Positions 33,530-41,550 of a DNA stretch of 64,000 bases are shown here, piece after piece; within the stretch, counting starts at the first letter, position 1, and each line of letters starts with the position of its first letter. Location of the stretch: positions 2,852,001 to 2,916,000 of the forward strand of contig NC_016631.1 in the NCBI RefSeq assembly GCF_000178955.2, written 5' to 3'. Both the position numbers and the translations under genes were made by a program. This DNA is from Granulicella mallensis MP5ACTX8 (GTDB lineage: Bacteria > Acidobacteriota > Terriglobia > Terriglobales > Acidobacteriaceae). The notes below the pieces were generated by a model, which worked only from the letters and a program-made list of their open reading frames with translations, made no database searches and was not told the DNA's origin.

Positions 33530-34568
33530 TGTTTTTTTCACCTGAAACGGGCGAGCAGCCGAGCCGTGCGATAGGTAGAGTTCCGCAGAAAGCAGCTCTG
33601 GTGCGGGGTCCCGTTGTATCGAATTTGGATTAAGTTACCGTGCGCCCCAGGGAAGGGAAGCACGGGGATTTCTGGTTGCCAGAGGCCCGAGCTCACTAAA
33701 ACTCTGCGAGAGAAGCAAGTGCGACTACAAACGCTTGAAATCCCGGCAATAGATGCCCGGCGAAAGACGAGGCCAATTATGGAAGAGCACTTTCCCAATG
33801 TCAAGAAAAGAAATAAGAAGATTGCTTCACTCTATCGGTTTAATCTTCGACCGAGACCTATTGTTACGACATAGCGGAGGAAACTATCAAGACTAGCTAG
33901 AGGGACTGCTAAGTGCAGGCCTGCGTTATTAATCGTTCATAAGCAACAAGAAAAAATGTATGAATGGAGATGTTGCGGAAACACCCCTGCTATGTATAAT
34001 TCGGCACATTCTTACAATTCCAATTTGATGCAACGCTGATTCTGTCCGCACGAAGTTGTTGAACTTTAGCGAATATCGCTTGATAGGCTGCAACCTCTAA
34101 GCCTTAGAAACTGCTCCACGCTTGAACACACCAGAGCTTTTCAATCGTTACAGATTCTTCGATTTGATGAGGAACGCCTATGAAAGTGAGAGTCAGAACG
34201 ATCTGCGTCGTGCTGCTCTATATTGCGGCACTAAGTCTCTACCAACCACAACCTATCTCGGCACAGCTATCATCCCCGCGAGCACCGCAGGTGCGCATGA
34301 AGTTACACGACTTCACGAAGGGGCCTGATGGTGTGCGTGTCAGGAGTTCCTAAGCTGCGACTGGCGTGGTAGCACTGCGCGTTACAGTGACAAAGCCGCC
34401 ATCCCTTGCTGCATTCCGTGCTGCATTCCGTTCCTGGGCCAAGCTTTCCATTGAAGCCGAATTTCGGCAGACCGGGCCCCCATTTATCTGCGCTTCGGCT
34501 TTATCTCTATCGCAACAGAACCGGGCGGTCCGCGTTCATCGCGGAGCCGTTCCTTTAGGAGTCAATAG
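33530..34568. other. 1 kb spacer between tyrosinase and multicopper oxidase genes
   Basis: Contains promoters for the divergent genes in an AT-rich core (about 33760-34080). It also holds one small secreted ORF (34180-34353, listed separately). Other open frames here, at 33614-33874 and 34366-34572, lack ribosome-binding sites and recognisable sequence. The segment from 34354 to 34568 contains a 13 bp near-tandem repeat of GCATTCCGTGCT and otherwise looks like decayed coding sequence or a long leader. Confidence 0.5.
34180..34353 (+). CDS. Small secreted protein, possibly a gene remnant
   Basis: 57 codons with GAGGAACGCCT before the ATG. The first 29 residues form a good signal peptide (VRTICVVLLYIAALSLYQ core, ending in ISAQ). 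The mature part is only about 28 residues and includes QVRMKLHDFTKGPDGVRV. That segment faintly resembles the region before the first copper site of bacterial tyrosinases, which raises the possibility that this is the start of a broken tyrosinase gene. Alternatively it is a genuine short secreted peptide. No continuation in other frames was recognised. Confidence 0.4.
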   Translation: MKVRVRTICVVLLYIAALSLYQPQPISAQLSSPRAPQVRMKLHDFTKGPDGVRVRSS

Positions 34569-36680
34569 ATGAGACTACGCATTTTGTTGTTGTCGATGTT
34601 TTCTGTGTTGCTGTGCCAGCCTCTCCTCGCACAGCAGAGCCCCCAACCCTTTGCAGCGCCACCAACGCTCCAGGAAAAAGCACTTCCGGGCAAGACTCTT
34701 TCTCTCGCCGCCTCACAACCTAAGCCGGGCTGTAATCCTTCCGGAGATGTTACTCACAACGGGAACCTCGTCACGCTCGATCTCAATGTGGTCAAGCGGC
34801 CCAACAAGATCTACAACCCCGGCACCGGATCCATGGATGATGTGAATCTTCGCTCCTACGGCGGATGCCTGACTGGGCCTCTGCTCGAAATAAACCCTGG
34901 CAACACGCTGCGTGTGTTTCTTCACAATCAACTGGAGCCGCCGCTACCCGGCGCACCTGAGTGCCCGGATGGCGGCCCGAACTGCTTCAGCATCATCAAT
35001 CTTCACTTCCATGGCATGCACGTCTCGCCTGCGGGCAACAGCGATAACGTTCTGTTGAACATTGCTCCTATGACGAATTTCCAGTACGAGGTCAATGTGC
35101 CGGAGGACCATCCTGCCGGCACCTTCTGGTATCACGCACATCGTCATGGATCGACCGCTTTGCAGGTAGCGAGCGGAGCCTCCGGTGTACTGATCGTGCG
35201 CGGCAACCGGCCTTACACGGGCTTTACTCCCGGAGACATCGACACCATTCTGCACGACGCCAACAACAAGCCTTTTACAGAGCAGGTTTTTCTCTTCCAA
35301 CAGATTCCCTATGCCTGCTTCAGCGATCCCCCAGCGGATCAGAAGATCATCAAAAATCTTGACGGTACCTGGAAGTGTCCTGCCGGAGACACCGGTGTGG
35401 TCGAAAACTTCGACAAGCAACTCTCTTCGCCCACGGTCTGGGACAACAACGGACGATTCACGAGTATTAACGGCGTCGTGCAACCTGCCATCACCAACGT
35501 TAAGGCAGGGGAGATACAGCGCTGGCGGCTTATCCACGGCGGCATTCACGACACGGTAAATCTGCAGATCGTTCCGATGGTATCGAGGGGACCTGCAGCC
35601 GCGCTGGCGCTACGTGGCATCTTCTCCGGAACGCCAGCGCAGCAGGCCAAGACCATCGCGGAAGTCTGTCCCATTACTCAGCCTGACTCAACCAAGCCTG
35701 TTGAGTTGGTCCCGCAGTTTGAGATTGCTTCGGATGGCCTGACGCGTACTGCCATTCATCCCATCGGCGTCGCTGAAAAGAGCGTTAGTGGAGGCATTGG
35801 CAGTAACTTCCTGCAACCGGGCTACCGCAGCGACGTGCTGATGGTCTTTCCGCACCCCGGCACCTACTGTGTCCTGAACCAGGCGGCAACTCCGGAAGAG
35901 CGTGCCAACGCCAGCATCAAGGGCGGTCCCGGTGGTCAGGGACCCAATGAAACACAGTTGCTCGCCACGGTCATTGTGAAGGCTGGAATCACGGTCCCCG
36001 CCGATCAACTCACTAAGTATGTCGAGCAGATCCTGGTCAGGAACAACAAAAATCTTCCCGCGAACGCGCTGAAAGGTCTGGCTGATGGCGACCTGACGCC
36101 CTGGCGCGGCATGCCGGAGTCCGGTCCAGCCTCTAATGCCTCCGATCCTCTGCAGGTCGCCTTCTATATCGGCGATCTTCCTACTCCTCCTGCCGAGCCC
36201 ACCACCCCTCCGGGGGCTTTCGGCTTCTACATCAACTCCAAGGAATACAGCCCTAACCGCATCGACTTCACGCGTCAGGTGGGAGCTACCGAGGACTGGG
36301 TGCTCACTTCCTATGGCGAGCCCCATATCTTCCACATCCACGTCAATCCCTTCGAGGTCATGGACGTTACCTACAAGGGCAAGAGCATCTATGGAGAACA
36401 CGGCGAATGCCTGGTTCCACCTGACAGCGTCGGTCTTGTAAATCAGTACTGCGGGATGTGGCACACCTTCAAAGACACAGTCTTCGTGCAGAACGACTAC
36501 AAGGTCCATATCCGTACCACCTATGACCGCTATATCGGTGAGTTCGTCATCCACTGTCACATCCTGGATCACGAGGATGGGGGAATGATGACCAACATCG
36601 AGATCGTTCCCGACCTCGGCGCTCCAGGCAACGGCATAGGCATGCCCGAGATGCACCATATGAACCATAACGATCAGTAA
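34569..36680 (+). CDS. Secreted multicopper oxidase
   Basis: 703 residues with a Sec signal peptide (LRILLLSMFSVLLCQPLLAQ). All four copper motifs are intact: HFHGMH (146-151), WYHAHRH (189-193), HIFHIH (586-591) and HCHILDHEDGGM (662-673). The last gives the T1 Cys at 663 and an axial Met at 673. It should couple one-electron oxidation of phenols or metal ions to O2 reduction to water. There is no Met-rich CueO-like insert, so a laccase- or bilirubin-oxidase-like role is as likely as copper resistance. First gene of a probable operon with the next two genes. Confidence 0.93.
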   Translation: MRLRILLLSMFSVLLCQPLLAQQSPQPFAAPPTLQEKALPGKTLSLAASQPKPGCNPSGDVTHNGNLVTLDLNVVKRPNKIYNPGTGSMDDVNLRSYGGCLTGPLLEINPGNTLRVFLHNQLEPPLPGAPECPDGGPNCFSIINLHFHGMHVSPAGNSDNVLLNIAPMTNFQYEVNVPEDHPAGTFWYHAHRHGSTALQVASGASGVLIVRGNRPYTGFTPGDIDTILHDANNKPFTEQVFLFQQIPYACFSDPPADQKIIKNLDGTWKCPAGDTGVVENFDKQLSSPTVWDNNGRFTSINGVVQPAITNVKAGEIQRWRLIHGGIHDTVNLQIVPMVSRGPAAALALRGIFSGTPAQQAKTIAEVCPITQPDSTKPVELVPQFEIASDGLTRTAIHPIGVAEKSVSGGIGSNFLQPGYRSDVLMVFPHPGTYCVLNQAATPEERANASIKGGPGGQGPNETQLLATVIVKAGITVPADQLTKYVEQILVRNNKNLPANALKGLADGDLTPWRGMPESGPASNASDPLQVAFYIGDLPTPPAEPTTPPGAFGFYINSKEYSPNRIDFTRQVGATEDWVLTSYGEPHIFHIHVNPFEVMDVTYKGKSIYGEHGECLVPPDSVGLVNQYCGMWHTFKDTVFVQNDYKVHIRTTYDRYIGEFVIHCHILDHEDGGMMTNIEIVPDLGAPGNGIGMPEMHHMNHNDQ

Positions 36681-36710
36681 TCACTGGCGACAGCCAAAAG
36701 GAGGAATTCA

Positions 36711-37148
36711 ATGAGCAATCCTTTCGCAGGTACCTGGACTTATCGCAGTTTTCTCAACGACCCGGGCCTTGTCGGCGACGACAAGGACAAGCTGGAAGCT
36801 CTCCTCTTCGCCGAGGGGGTGTGGACCGTAGAAGACACAGCCGTTCCTCAATTCAAAGGAGTGCTGAGTTTCGGGCCGGGTGAAGCCATGGATCTCACCG
36901 GCATGATTACCGTTGAACCAGGCCGTCCAGCCCACGTGCACATTAACGGCAAGGGGCGGCCGGGTACAGACACGGAGCACTATTTCTACGACTACGATGG
37001 CTCTCTGACGGAACACTGGCCCAACGGTGTGAAGCAGGTGCCTGCGATCACCGGCTCGACCATTCGCGTAAAACCGCATGATGGCAAACCGGCAGGGGTA
37101 GTCGCTTCCATCATCGTCGTCAAAGCAGGCCTGGCGCAACAAGGCTGA
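36711..37148 (+). CDS. Unrecognised 145-residue protein in the multicopper oxidase operon
   Basis: A cytoplasmic or leaderless protein without signal peptide or TM segment. It starts with NPFAGTWTYRSFLNDP, a lipocalin- or avidin-like opening, and is predicted by eye to be mostly beta-strand: GVLSFGPGEAMDLTG, GRPAHVHINGKGRPGTDTE and GSTIRVKPHDGKPAG. A strong AAAGGAGG precedes the ATG. It lies 30 bp after the oxidase and 11 bp before the DJ-1/PfpI gene, so one operon is likely. A small-molecule-binding barrel is a reasonable structural guess; no function is assigned. Confidence 0.7.
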   Translation: MSNPFAGTWTYRSFLNDPGLVGDDKDKLEALLFAEGVWTVEDTAVPQFKGVLSFGPGEAMDLTGMITVEPGRPAHVHINGKGRPGTDTEHYFYDYDGSLTEHWPNGVKQVPAITGSTIRVKPHDGKPAGVVASIIVVKAGLAQQG

Positions 37149-37159
37149 AGGAGCAGGGA

Positions 37160-37789
37160 ATGAAGCTGGGAATCCTGGCCTATGAAGGTATCGATCTGCT
37201 CGATGTCATGGGCCCCTACGAGATGTTTAGCTGGGTCGACAAAAGCAAAGGCCTGGAGACCCTGATTCTCTCCGCCTGCGGAGACATGGTGACCTCGGGA
37301 AATGGCGTGCGGTTCCATGCCCACGCCAGCTTCCGGGAGACTCCGAAGTTGGATATCGTCTGGGTGCCGGGAGGCGTCGAGACGGCGCTCCAGGAGATGT
37401 TGCAGGATCCAGACTCACACTACTTCACGTATCTGCGCAAAGTATCGGCTCATGCGAAATGGGTTTGTTCCGTCTGTGAGGGGGCAATGCTGCTTGCTCG
37501 CACGGGTTTGCTCGACCGCCACAGAGCGACTACCCGCTGGGCGTTCGTGAGATGTCTACAGGAGTTTCGGAAGATTGAAGTCGATACAACTCACCAACGC
37601 TTTGTCGTGTCCGGAAATCGGCTGACAGGCGGTGGCATCTCTGCCGGACTGGATGAGGCGTTGAAGCTGATTACGCTGCTCTATGACGAAGCCACTGCGG
37701 AGCAGGTCCAGGTAACAACGCAGTACTTTCCCAAGCCTCCGGTCTCTGGGGCCATCCCACCGACGCCTGCCTGCATGTTGACGTGGTAA
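37160..37789 (+). CDS. DJ-1/PfpI-family protein, isonitrile-hydratase-like
   Basis: 209 residues. The fold markers are GILAYEGIDLLDVMGPYEMF at the N-terminus, DIVWVPGG, and the nucleophile elbow VCSVCEGAM with C106, followed by ARTGLLDRHRATTRW. This last block is closest to isonitrile hydratases and the related N-terminal domain of AraC-type GATase1 regulators; no AraC helix-turn-helix follows. Last gene of the multicopper oxidase operon. The reaction is not certain. Confidence 0.85.
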   Translation: MKLGILAYEGIDLLDVMGPYEMFSWVDKSKGLETLILSACGDMVTSGNGVRFHAHASFRETPKLDIVWVPGGVETALQEMLQDPDSHYFTYLRKVSAHAKWVCSVCEGAMLLARTGLLDRHRATTRWAFVRCLQEFRKIEVDTTHQRFVVSGNRLTGGGISAGLDEALKLITLLYDEATAEQVQVTTQYFPKPPVSGAIPPTPACMLTW

Positions 37790-37803
37790 ACAGGTTTGAT
37801 TCG

Positions 37804-37831
37804 TGACAATTAGATGACAACTCGATGACAA
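37804..37831. promoter_or_regulatory. Three TGACAA direct repeats at 11 bp period
   Basis: TGACAA occurs at 37804, 37815 and 37826. On the minus strand this reads TTGTCAT three times with an 11 bp period, the spacing and core of PhoB-type (CTGTCAT) half-sites. It lies between the PfpI gene end and the promoter of the 38065 gene. Binding by an OmpR/PhoB-family regulator is inferred only from the pattern. Confidence 0.35.
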
Positions 37832-37969
37832 CCCAAGGGTTGGGATCGTCTAGATTTCTTTTATCGGTACTGGATTACGCGCGATTCCGGTACTGAGAAG
37901 GATTGGATGTAAGGGCTTCCTCTGGTCCGGGTTCCCTGATTTGCAGCGAAAAGTCAGCATCTTGACGTC

Positions 37970-37998
37970 TTGTTTACACCGCAAACCGGCGGTAGAAT
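37970..37998 (+). promoter_or_regulatory. Probable sigma-70-type promoter of the 75-residue gene
   Basis: TTGTTT (37970-37975) and TAGAAT (37993-37998) are separated by 17 bp, 67 bp before the ATG at 38065. The rest of the 275 bp gap contains the TGACAA repeats and no gene. Confidence 0.45.
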
Positions 37999-38064
37999 AG
38001 GAAGTTGCGGATTTGGTAATGGTTTTCAGTCAGTCCGTTGCGTGGAAAGCGAGGAACCTCTTAC

Positions 38065-38292
38065 ATGGCAAAACGCCGTGGCAATCCTAATTGGGGCAAG
38101 CCGGAGCCGATTGGCCCCGTCGTCCCGACCATCACATCGTTTGAGCAGGTCGTAAAGGAATACAAGCTGACGCCCGACCAGTACGTCCGGTCGACGCGGT
38201 TGCGCGAGTGGGCTCGTCGCAACAAGAACTCCAAGTACATTCCTGAGGCTCTGCTCGAGGCCTGGGGCTTCGAGATCGAGTCGACCCTCTAA
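38065..38292 (+). CDS. Conserved small hypothetical protein
   Basis: 75 residues, basic, starting MAKRRGNPNWGKPEP. The middle part (TSFEQVVKEYKLTPDQYVRS) looks helical and is followed by RLREWARRNKNSKYIPEALLEAWG. No catalytic motif. The basic, helical make-up suggests nucleic-acid or ribosome contact, but nothing specific is known. GAGGAA precedes the ATG at 38065, and the gene has its own promoter-like and terminator sequences, so it is a genuine single-gene unit. Confidence 0.8.
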   Translation: MAKRRGNPNWGKPEPIGPVVPTITSFEQVVKEYKLTPDQYVRSTRLREWARRNKNSKYIPEALLEAWGFEIESTL

Positions 38293-38310
38293 CGTATCAA
38301 ACCAACATCA

Positions 38311-38335
38311 AAGCCGTCCGCAAGGGCGGCTTTTT
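38311..38335 (+). terminator. Rho-independent terminator
   Basis: GCCGTCC and GGGCGGC pair around GCAA, followed by TTTTT. It lies 19 bp after the stop codon of the 75-residue gene and before ribB. Confidence 0.9.
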
Positions 38336-38358
38336 ACTGAAGCGGAGAACGGAAAGAC

Positions 38359-39534
38359 ATGGCAGAACACGGCAATGGCTTTGTAGATGTAGCGGAAGCG
38401 GTAGCGGAGCTGAAAGCCGGACGGATGATCATCGTGGTCGACGACGAAGACCGCGAGAACGAGGGCGACCTGACCCTGGCAGCAGAGTTCTGCACGCCTG
38501 AGGCGATCAACTTCATGGCCAAGTTCGGCCGCGGCCTCATCTGCCTGACGCTGACCGAGGAGCGGGCCGATGCGATGCGGCTCGGGCCGATGACCCAGGA
38601 CAATACCTCGCGCTTCGGAACGGCGTTCACCGAGTCCATTGAGGCGCGCGAAGGCGTGACGACGGGCATCTCCGCCGCCGACCGCGCTCACACCATTCAG
38701 GTGGCGATCAGCCCCACGACGACGGCCCATGATCTGGCGCGTCCCGGCCACGTCTTTCCGCTGCGCGCGCGCAAGGGTGGGGTTCTGGTTCGTGCAGGGC
38801 AGACCGAAGCTTCGGTCGACCTGGCGCGCATGGCCGGACTGATTCCGGCGGGCGTGATCTGCGAGATTATGAACGAAGACGGCACGATGGCTCGCGTGCC
38901 GGACCTGATCGAGTTCTGCCGCGTGCATGATCTCAAGATGATCACGGTTGCCGAGGTCATCCGTTACAGGCTGCAGCATGAGCGCTACGTGAAGCGCGTT
39001 GCGGAAGCTATGTTGCCCACTGCCTTTGGCGAGTTCCGCATGATCGCCTATGAGAGCGAAGTCGAGGGTGGGGAATCCCACGTGGCTCTCGTGTATGGCG
39101 ACGTGGAAGAGGGAACCGTCGACAATCCCGTGCTGGTGCGCGTGCACACGCATTGCCTGTCGGGCAATATCTTTGCGGCCAGCCTGTGCGACTGCCGTGC
39201 GGTCGTCGAAGGTTCGCTACGGGCCATTGCCGAAGCCGGACGCGGGGCGCTGGTCTATCTGCATCACACGCAGCGCGGCTTCGGGATCGATCGCACCGTG
39301 CAGCCGGGGCGTCTGAGCTTCCATCGCGAAGAAGGCCGCAGCAACGAAGGGCCGGGCGACAAAGAGCACCGTATCCTGCGCCAGGTCGGTCTTGGCGGAC
39401 AGATCCTCTCCGATCTTGGGATTAAGAAGATCAAGCTGTTGAGCAACCATCGCACGCATGTGCCGGCGTTGCAGGGGTTCGGCATCGAGATCGTAGACCA
39501 GGTGTCGATTCCGGTAGAGACGGTCAAGCGGTAA
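38359..39534 (+). CDS. ribB: 3,4-dihydroxy-2-butanone 4-phosphate synthase fused to a degenerate GTP cyclohydrolase II domain
   Basis: The N-terminal half (about 1-205) is a complete Rib[34 protein letters not shown] and the [11 protein letters not shown] segment. It makes the four-carbon riboflavin precursor from ribulose 5-phosphate. The C-terminal half aligns with GTP cyclohydrolase II and keeps the zinc cysteines (HTHCLSG and LCDC). However, the RQEGRGIGL loop is replaced by [10 protein letters not shown], the EANxxLGF segment is absent, and the position of catalytic Asp126 (E. coli RibA) appears to be Ile next to a retained Arg. Ring opening of GTP by this domain is therefore doubtful. 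Such inactive RibA-like domains are known as RibBX. Confidence 0.88.
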   Translation: MAEHGNGFVDVAEAVAELKAGRMIIVVDDEDRENEGDLTLAAEFCTPEAINFMAKFGRGLICLTLTEERADAMRLGPMTQDNTSRFGTAFTESIEAREGVTTGISAADRAHTIQVAISPTTTAHDLARPGHVFPLRARKGGVLVRAGQTEASVDLARMAGLIPAGVICEIMNEDGTMARVPDLIEFCRVHDLKMITVAEVIRYRLQHERYVKRVAEAMLPTAFGEFRMIAYESEVEGGESHVALVYGDVEEGTVDNPVLVRVHTHCLSGNIFAASLCDCRAVVEGSLRAIAEAGRGALVYLHHTQRGFGIDRTVQPGRLSFHREEGRSNEGPGDKEHRILRQVGLGGQILSDLGIKKIKLLSNHRTHVPALQGFGIEIVDQVSIPVETVKR

Positions 39535-39540
39535 GAGAAA

Positions 39541-39593
39541 GAGCTTAACGCAGAAGGCGCCACGAATATCGTGGCACCTTCTGCGTTAAGCTT
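39541..39593. terminator. Large bidirectional terminator hairpin
   Basis: AGCTTAACGCAGAAGG plus GCCACGA pairs with TCGTGGC plus CCTTCTGCGTTAAGCT: 24-nt arms with a single mismatch and a 3 nt loop. It sits between the convergent ribB and HAD genes and could stop transcription from both sides. Confidence 0.85.
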
Positions 39594-39609
39594 TGAAACT
39601 TCTGAAGAA

Positions 39610-40254
39610 TTAAAGAATATCCAAAAGCGAGCCGAATCCACGCTCGTTCATCGTTTGAACGAACGCGGCATGGTTTGTGTATTGGATGGCATGCATCCCC
39701 ACGGCCTCTGCCGCTGAGATATTTTCCATGCGATCGTCGATGAATAGAATCTCCGACGGGGGCAGTCCGAGCCCTTCGGCTGCGTGATGATAGATCGCAG
39801 GCTCCGGCTTCGCGAGCAGGAGTCTGTGGGACCAGGTATGGTGGTCGAAGTCCGCGACCCAGGCGAAGGTCTGTACGATGCCCACTTCCATCGCGTCGGG
39901 CATGTTGGAGAGTATCCCGGTCTTGATCCCCGCGCGCTGCAGGCTGGCAGCCCAGTCGATCATCTCCTGGTTCGGCTGCGTCCAGAGGCCGATATCTGCT
40001 GCGACCAGTTCGGCCAAAGCCTCCGGGCTGAGAGGCTGATGCAAGTCGTCGGCGACGATCTGCCAGTAGGCCCGGCTGGTCAGTGTGCCGCGATCGTAGT
40101 CGTCGCGATGGCTCCAGTAGGCCTGATGGAAGGTCGTTTCGTCGGCGGCGAAGACGCGCTTCAGGCGCTCCCAGGAGGCTGGGTCCGGGGGGCCGGAGAG
40201 AACCATTCCGAAGTCGAAGAGGACGGCGTGGATCGTTGGTTTTGACTGGGGCAT
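39610..40254 (-). CDS. HAD-superfamily hydrolase
   Basis: 214 residues. Motif I is AVLFDFGMVLSGPP, with the DFG form in which the second acidic residue is replaced, as is common in HAD-IA epoxide-hydrolase-like members. Motif II is ILSNMPD, motif III LAKPEPAIYHHA and motif IV FIDDRMENISAA. The substrate is unknown; a small phosphorylated metabolite is likely. The ATG at 40254 begins just before motif I. The open frame continues far upstream but runs antisense to the aminotransferase gene. Confidence 0.85.
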   Translation of the reverse strand: MPQSKPTIHAVLFDFGMVLSGPPDPASWERLKRVFAADETTFHQAYWSHRDDYDRGTLTSRAYWQIVADDLHQPLSPEALAELVAADIGLWTQPNQEMIDWAASLQRAGIKTGILSNMPDAMEVGIVQTFAWVADFDHHTWSHRLLLAKPEPAIYHHAAEGLGLPPSEILFIDDRMENISAAEAVGMHAIQYTNHAAFVQTMNERGFGSLLDIL

Positions 40255-40308
40255 CCTTCGGAGATTGTAAGGGAATGGAGGGTGGACGCGTATCCTCGAG
40301 AGAGCAAC

Positions 40309-41460
40309 ATGAACTTTTCGACACGAACCAATTGGAATCTTGCGGAGAACGATCTCACCGTCGCGGTGCGTGAGGCTTATAGCTCCGGCGCTGAGCTCTT
40401 CGATCTGACGGTGTCCAATCCGACGTCCTGCGGCTTTACCTACGACGCTGAAGCACTGCTGAAGCCCCTGGGGCAACTGGAAGCGATGCACTACGAACCT
40501 GACCCGCTCGGGATGGCTACTGCCCGCGCGGCTGTTGCTCAGTACTATCGCGACGCAGGGACTGAGATCGCCATCGAACACATCTGCCTGACGACCAGCA
40601 CCAGCGAGGCCTACAGCTTTCTCTTTCGACTGCTCTGTGACCCCGGCGACGAAGTTCTGATCGCGCGGCCAAGCTATCCGCTGTTCGACTTCATCGCGCG
40701 GCTGGACGATGTGCGGCTCGTCGAGTACCCGCTGCTCTACGATCACGGCTGGCACATTGATTTTCATTCGCTGGAGCAGTCCATCACTCCACGAACGCGC
40801 GCCATCGTCGTCGTTCATCCGAACAACCCGACAGGGAACTTTGCCTCCGATGCCGAGCGTGCTGCGCTGGACGATCTCTGCGCGAGGCGCAACCTTGCCC
40901 TGATCGTCGATGAGGTCTTTCTCGATTATTCGGTGGCCGAGACTACGCCGCCCAGCTTCGCAGCAGGCCACTTGCAAGCGTTGACCTTTGTGCTCAGCGG
41001 TCTCAGCAAAGTCTGTGGCCTGCCGCAGATGAAGGTCTCGTGGATTGCGGCAACAGGACCAGATGCGACGGTTGTCGAGGCCATGGCGCGCCTCGAGGTC
41101 ATTGCCGATACCTTCCTCTCGATGAATGCACCGATGCAGAGGGCCCTGCCGCATTGGCTGGCCGAACGGAGGGATCTGCAACAGCAGATTCGAGCACGGA
41201 TGCAGGCGAATCTTGCCACGCTCGATGCGCGGCTGCCCGGAACGCAGGCCAACAGGCTTACGATGCAGGGCGGATGGACGGCTGTGCTGCGAGTACCGCG
41301 AACCGTGCAGGGAAGGCCCTTTGCAGAGGTCGCGCTGGAGCAAGGGGTGATCGTCCAGCCGGGTGAGTTTTATGGCTTGCCTGAAGGACGGGTGGTACTT
41401 AGTCTATTGACGACGCCGTCGACCTGGCAGAGCGGTTTAGAACGCTTGCCCATAGACTAA
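40309..41460 (+). CDS. PLP-dependent class I/II aminotransferase
   Basis: 383 residues. SNPTSCG and YEPDPLGMATARAAVAQYY mark the N-terminal part; VVHPNNPTGNF is the conserved Asn/Pro block; IVDEVFLDY carries the PLP-pairing Asp; K234 lies in SGLSKVCGLPQMK and forms the Schiff base. The C-terminal Arg region is not clearly readable. It resembles aspartate/alanine-type aminotransferases, but the amino donor is not certain. The ATG at 40309 follows GAGAG; an ATG nine codons upstream lacks a ribosome-binding site. Confidence 0.88.
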   Translation: MNFSTRTNWNLAENDLTVAVREAYSSGAELFDLTVSNPTSCGFTYDAEALLKPLGQLEAMHYEPDPLGMATARAAVAQYYRDAGTEIAIEHICLTTSTSEAYSFLFRLLCDPGDEVLIARPSYPLFDFIARLDDVRLVEYPLLYDHGWHIDFHSLEQSITPRTRAIVVVHPNNPTGNFASDAERAALDDLCARRNLALIVDEVFLDYSVAETTPPSFAAGHLQALTFVLSGLSKVCGLPQMKVSWIAATGPDATVVEAMARLEVIADTFLSMNAPMQRALPHWLAERRDLQQQIRARMQANLATLDARLPGTQANRLTMQGGWTAVLRVPRTVQGRPFAEVALEQGVIVQPGEFYGLPEGRVVLSLLTTPSTWQSGLERLPID

Positions 41461-41550
41461 AGCAAATCTCCTGCACGGAAGAGTGTGGGCATCGTCTTTT
41501 CAAACCGCTCCAATGCTTCTGACCCTTCATGGTATTCGTGTTTCATGCTC

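Noticed and set aside
39610..41343. 577-codon minus-strand ORF
   Set aside because: Only the last 214 codons (the HAD protein) are real; the rest runs antisense to the aminotransferase gene.
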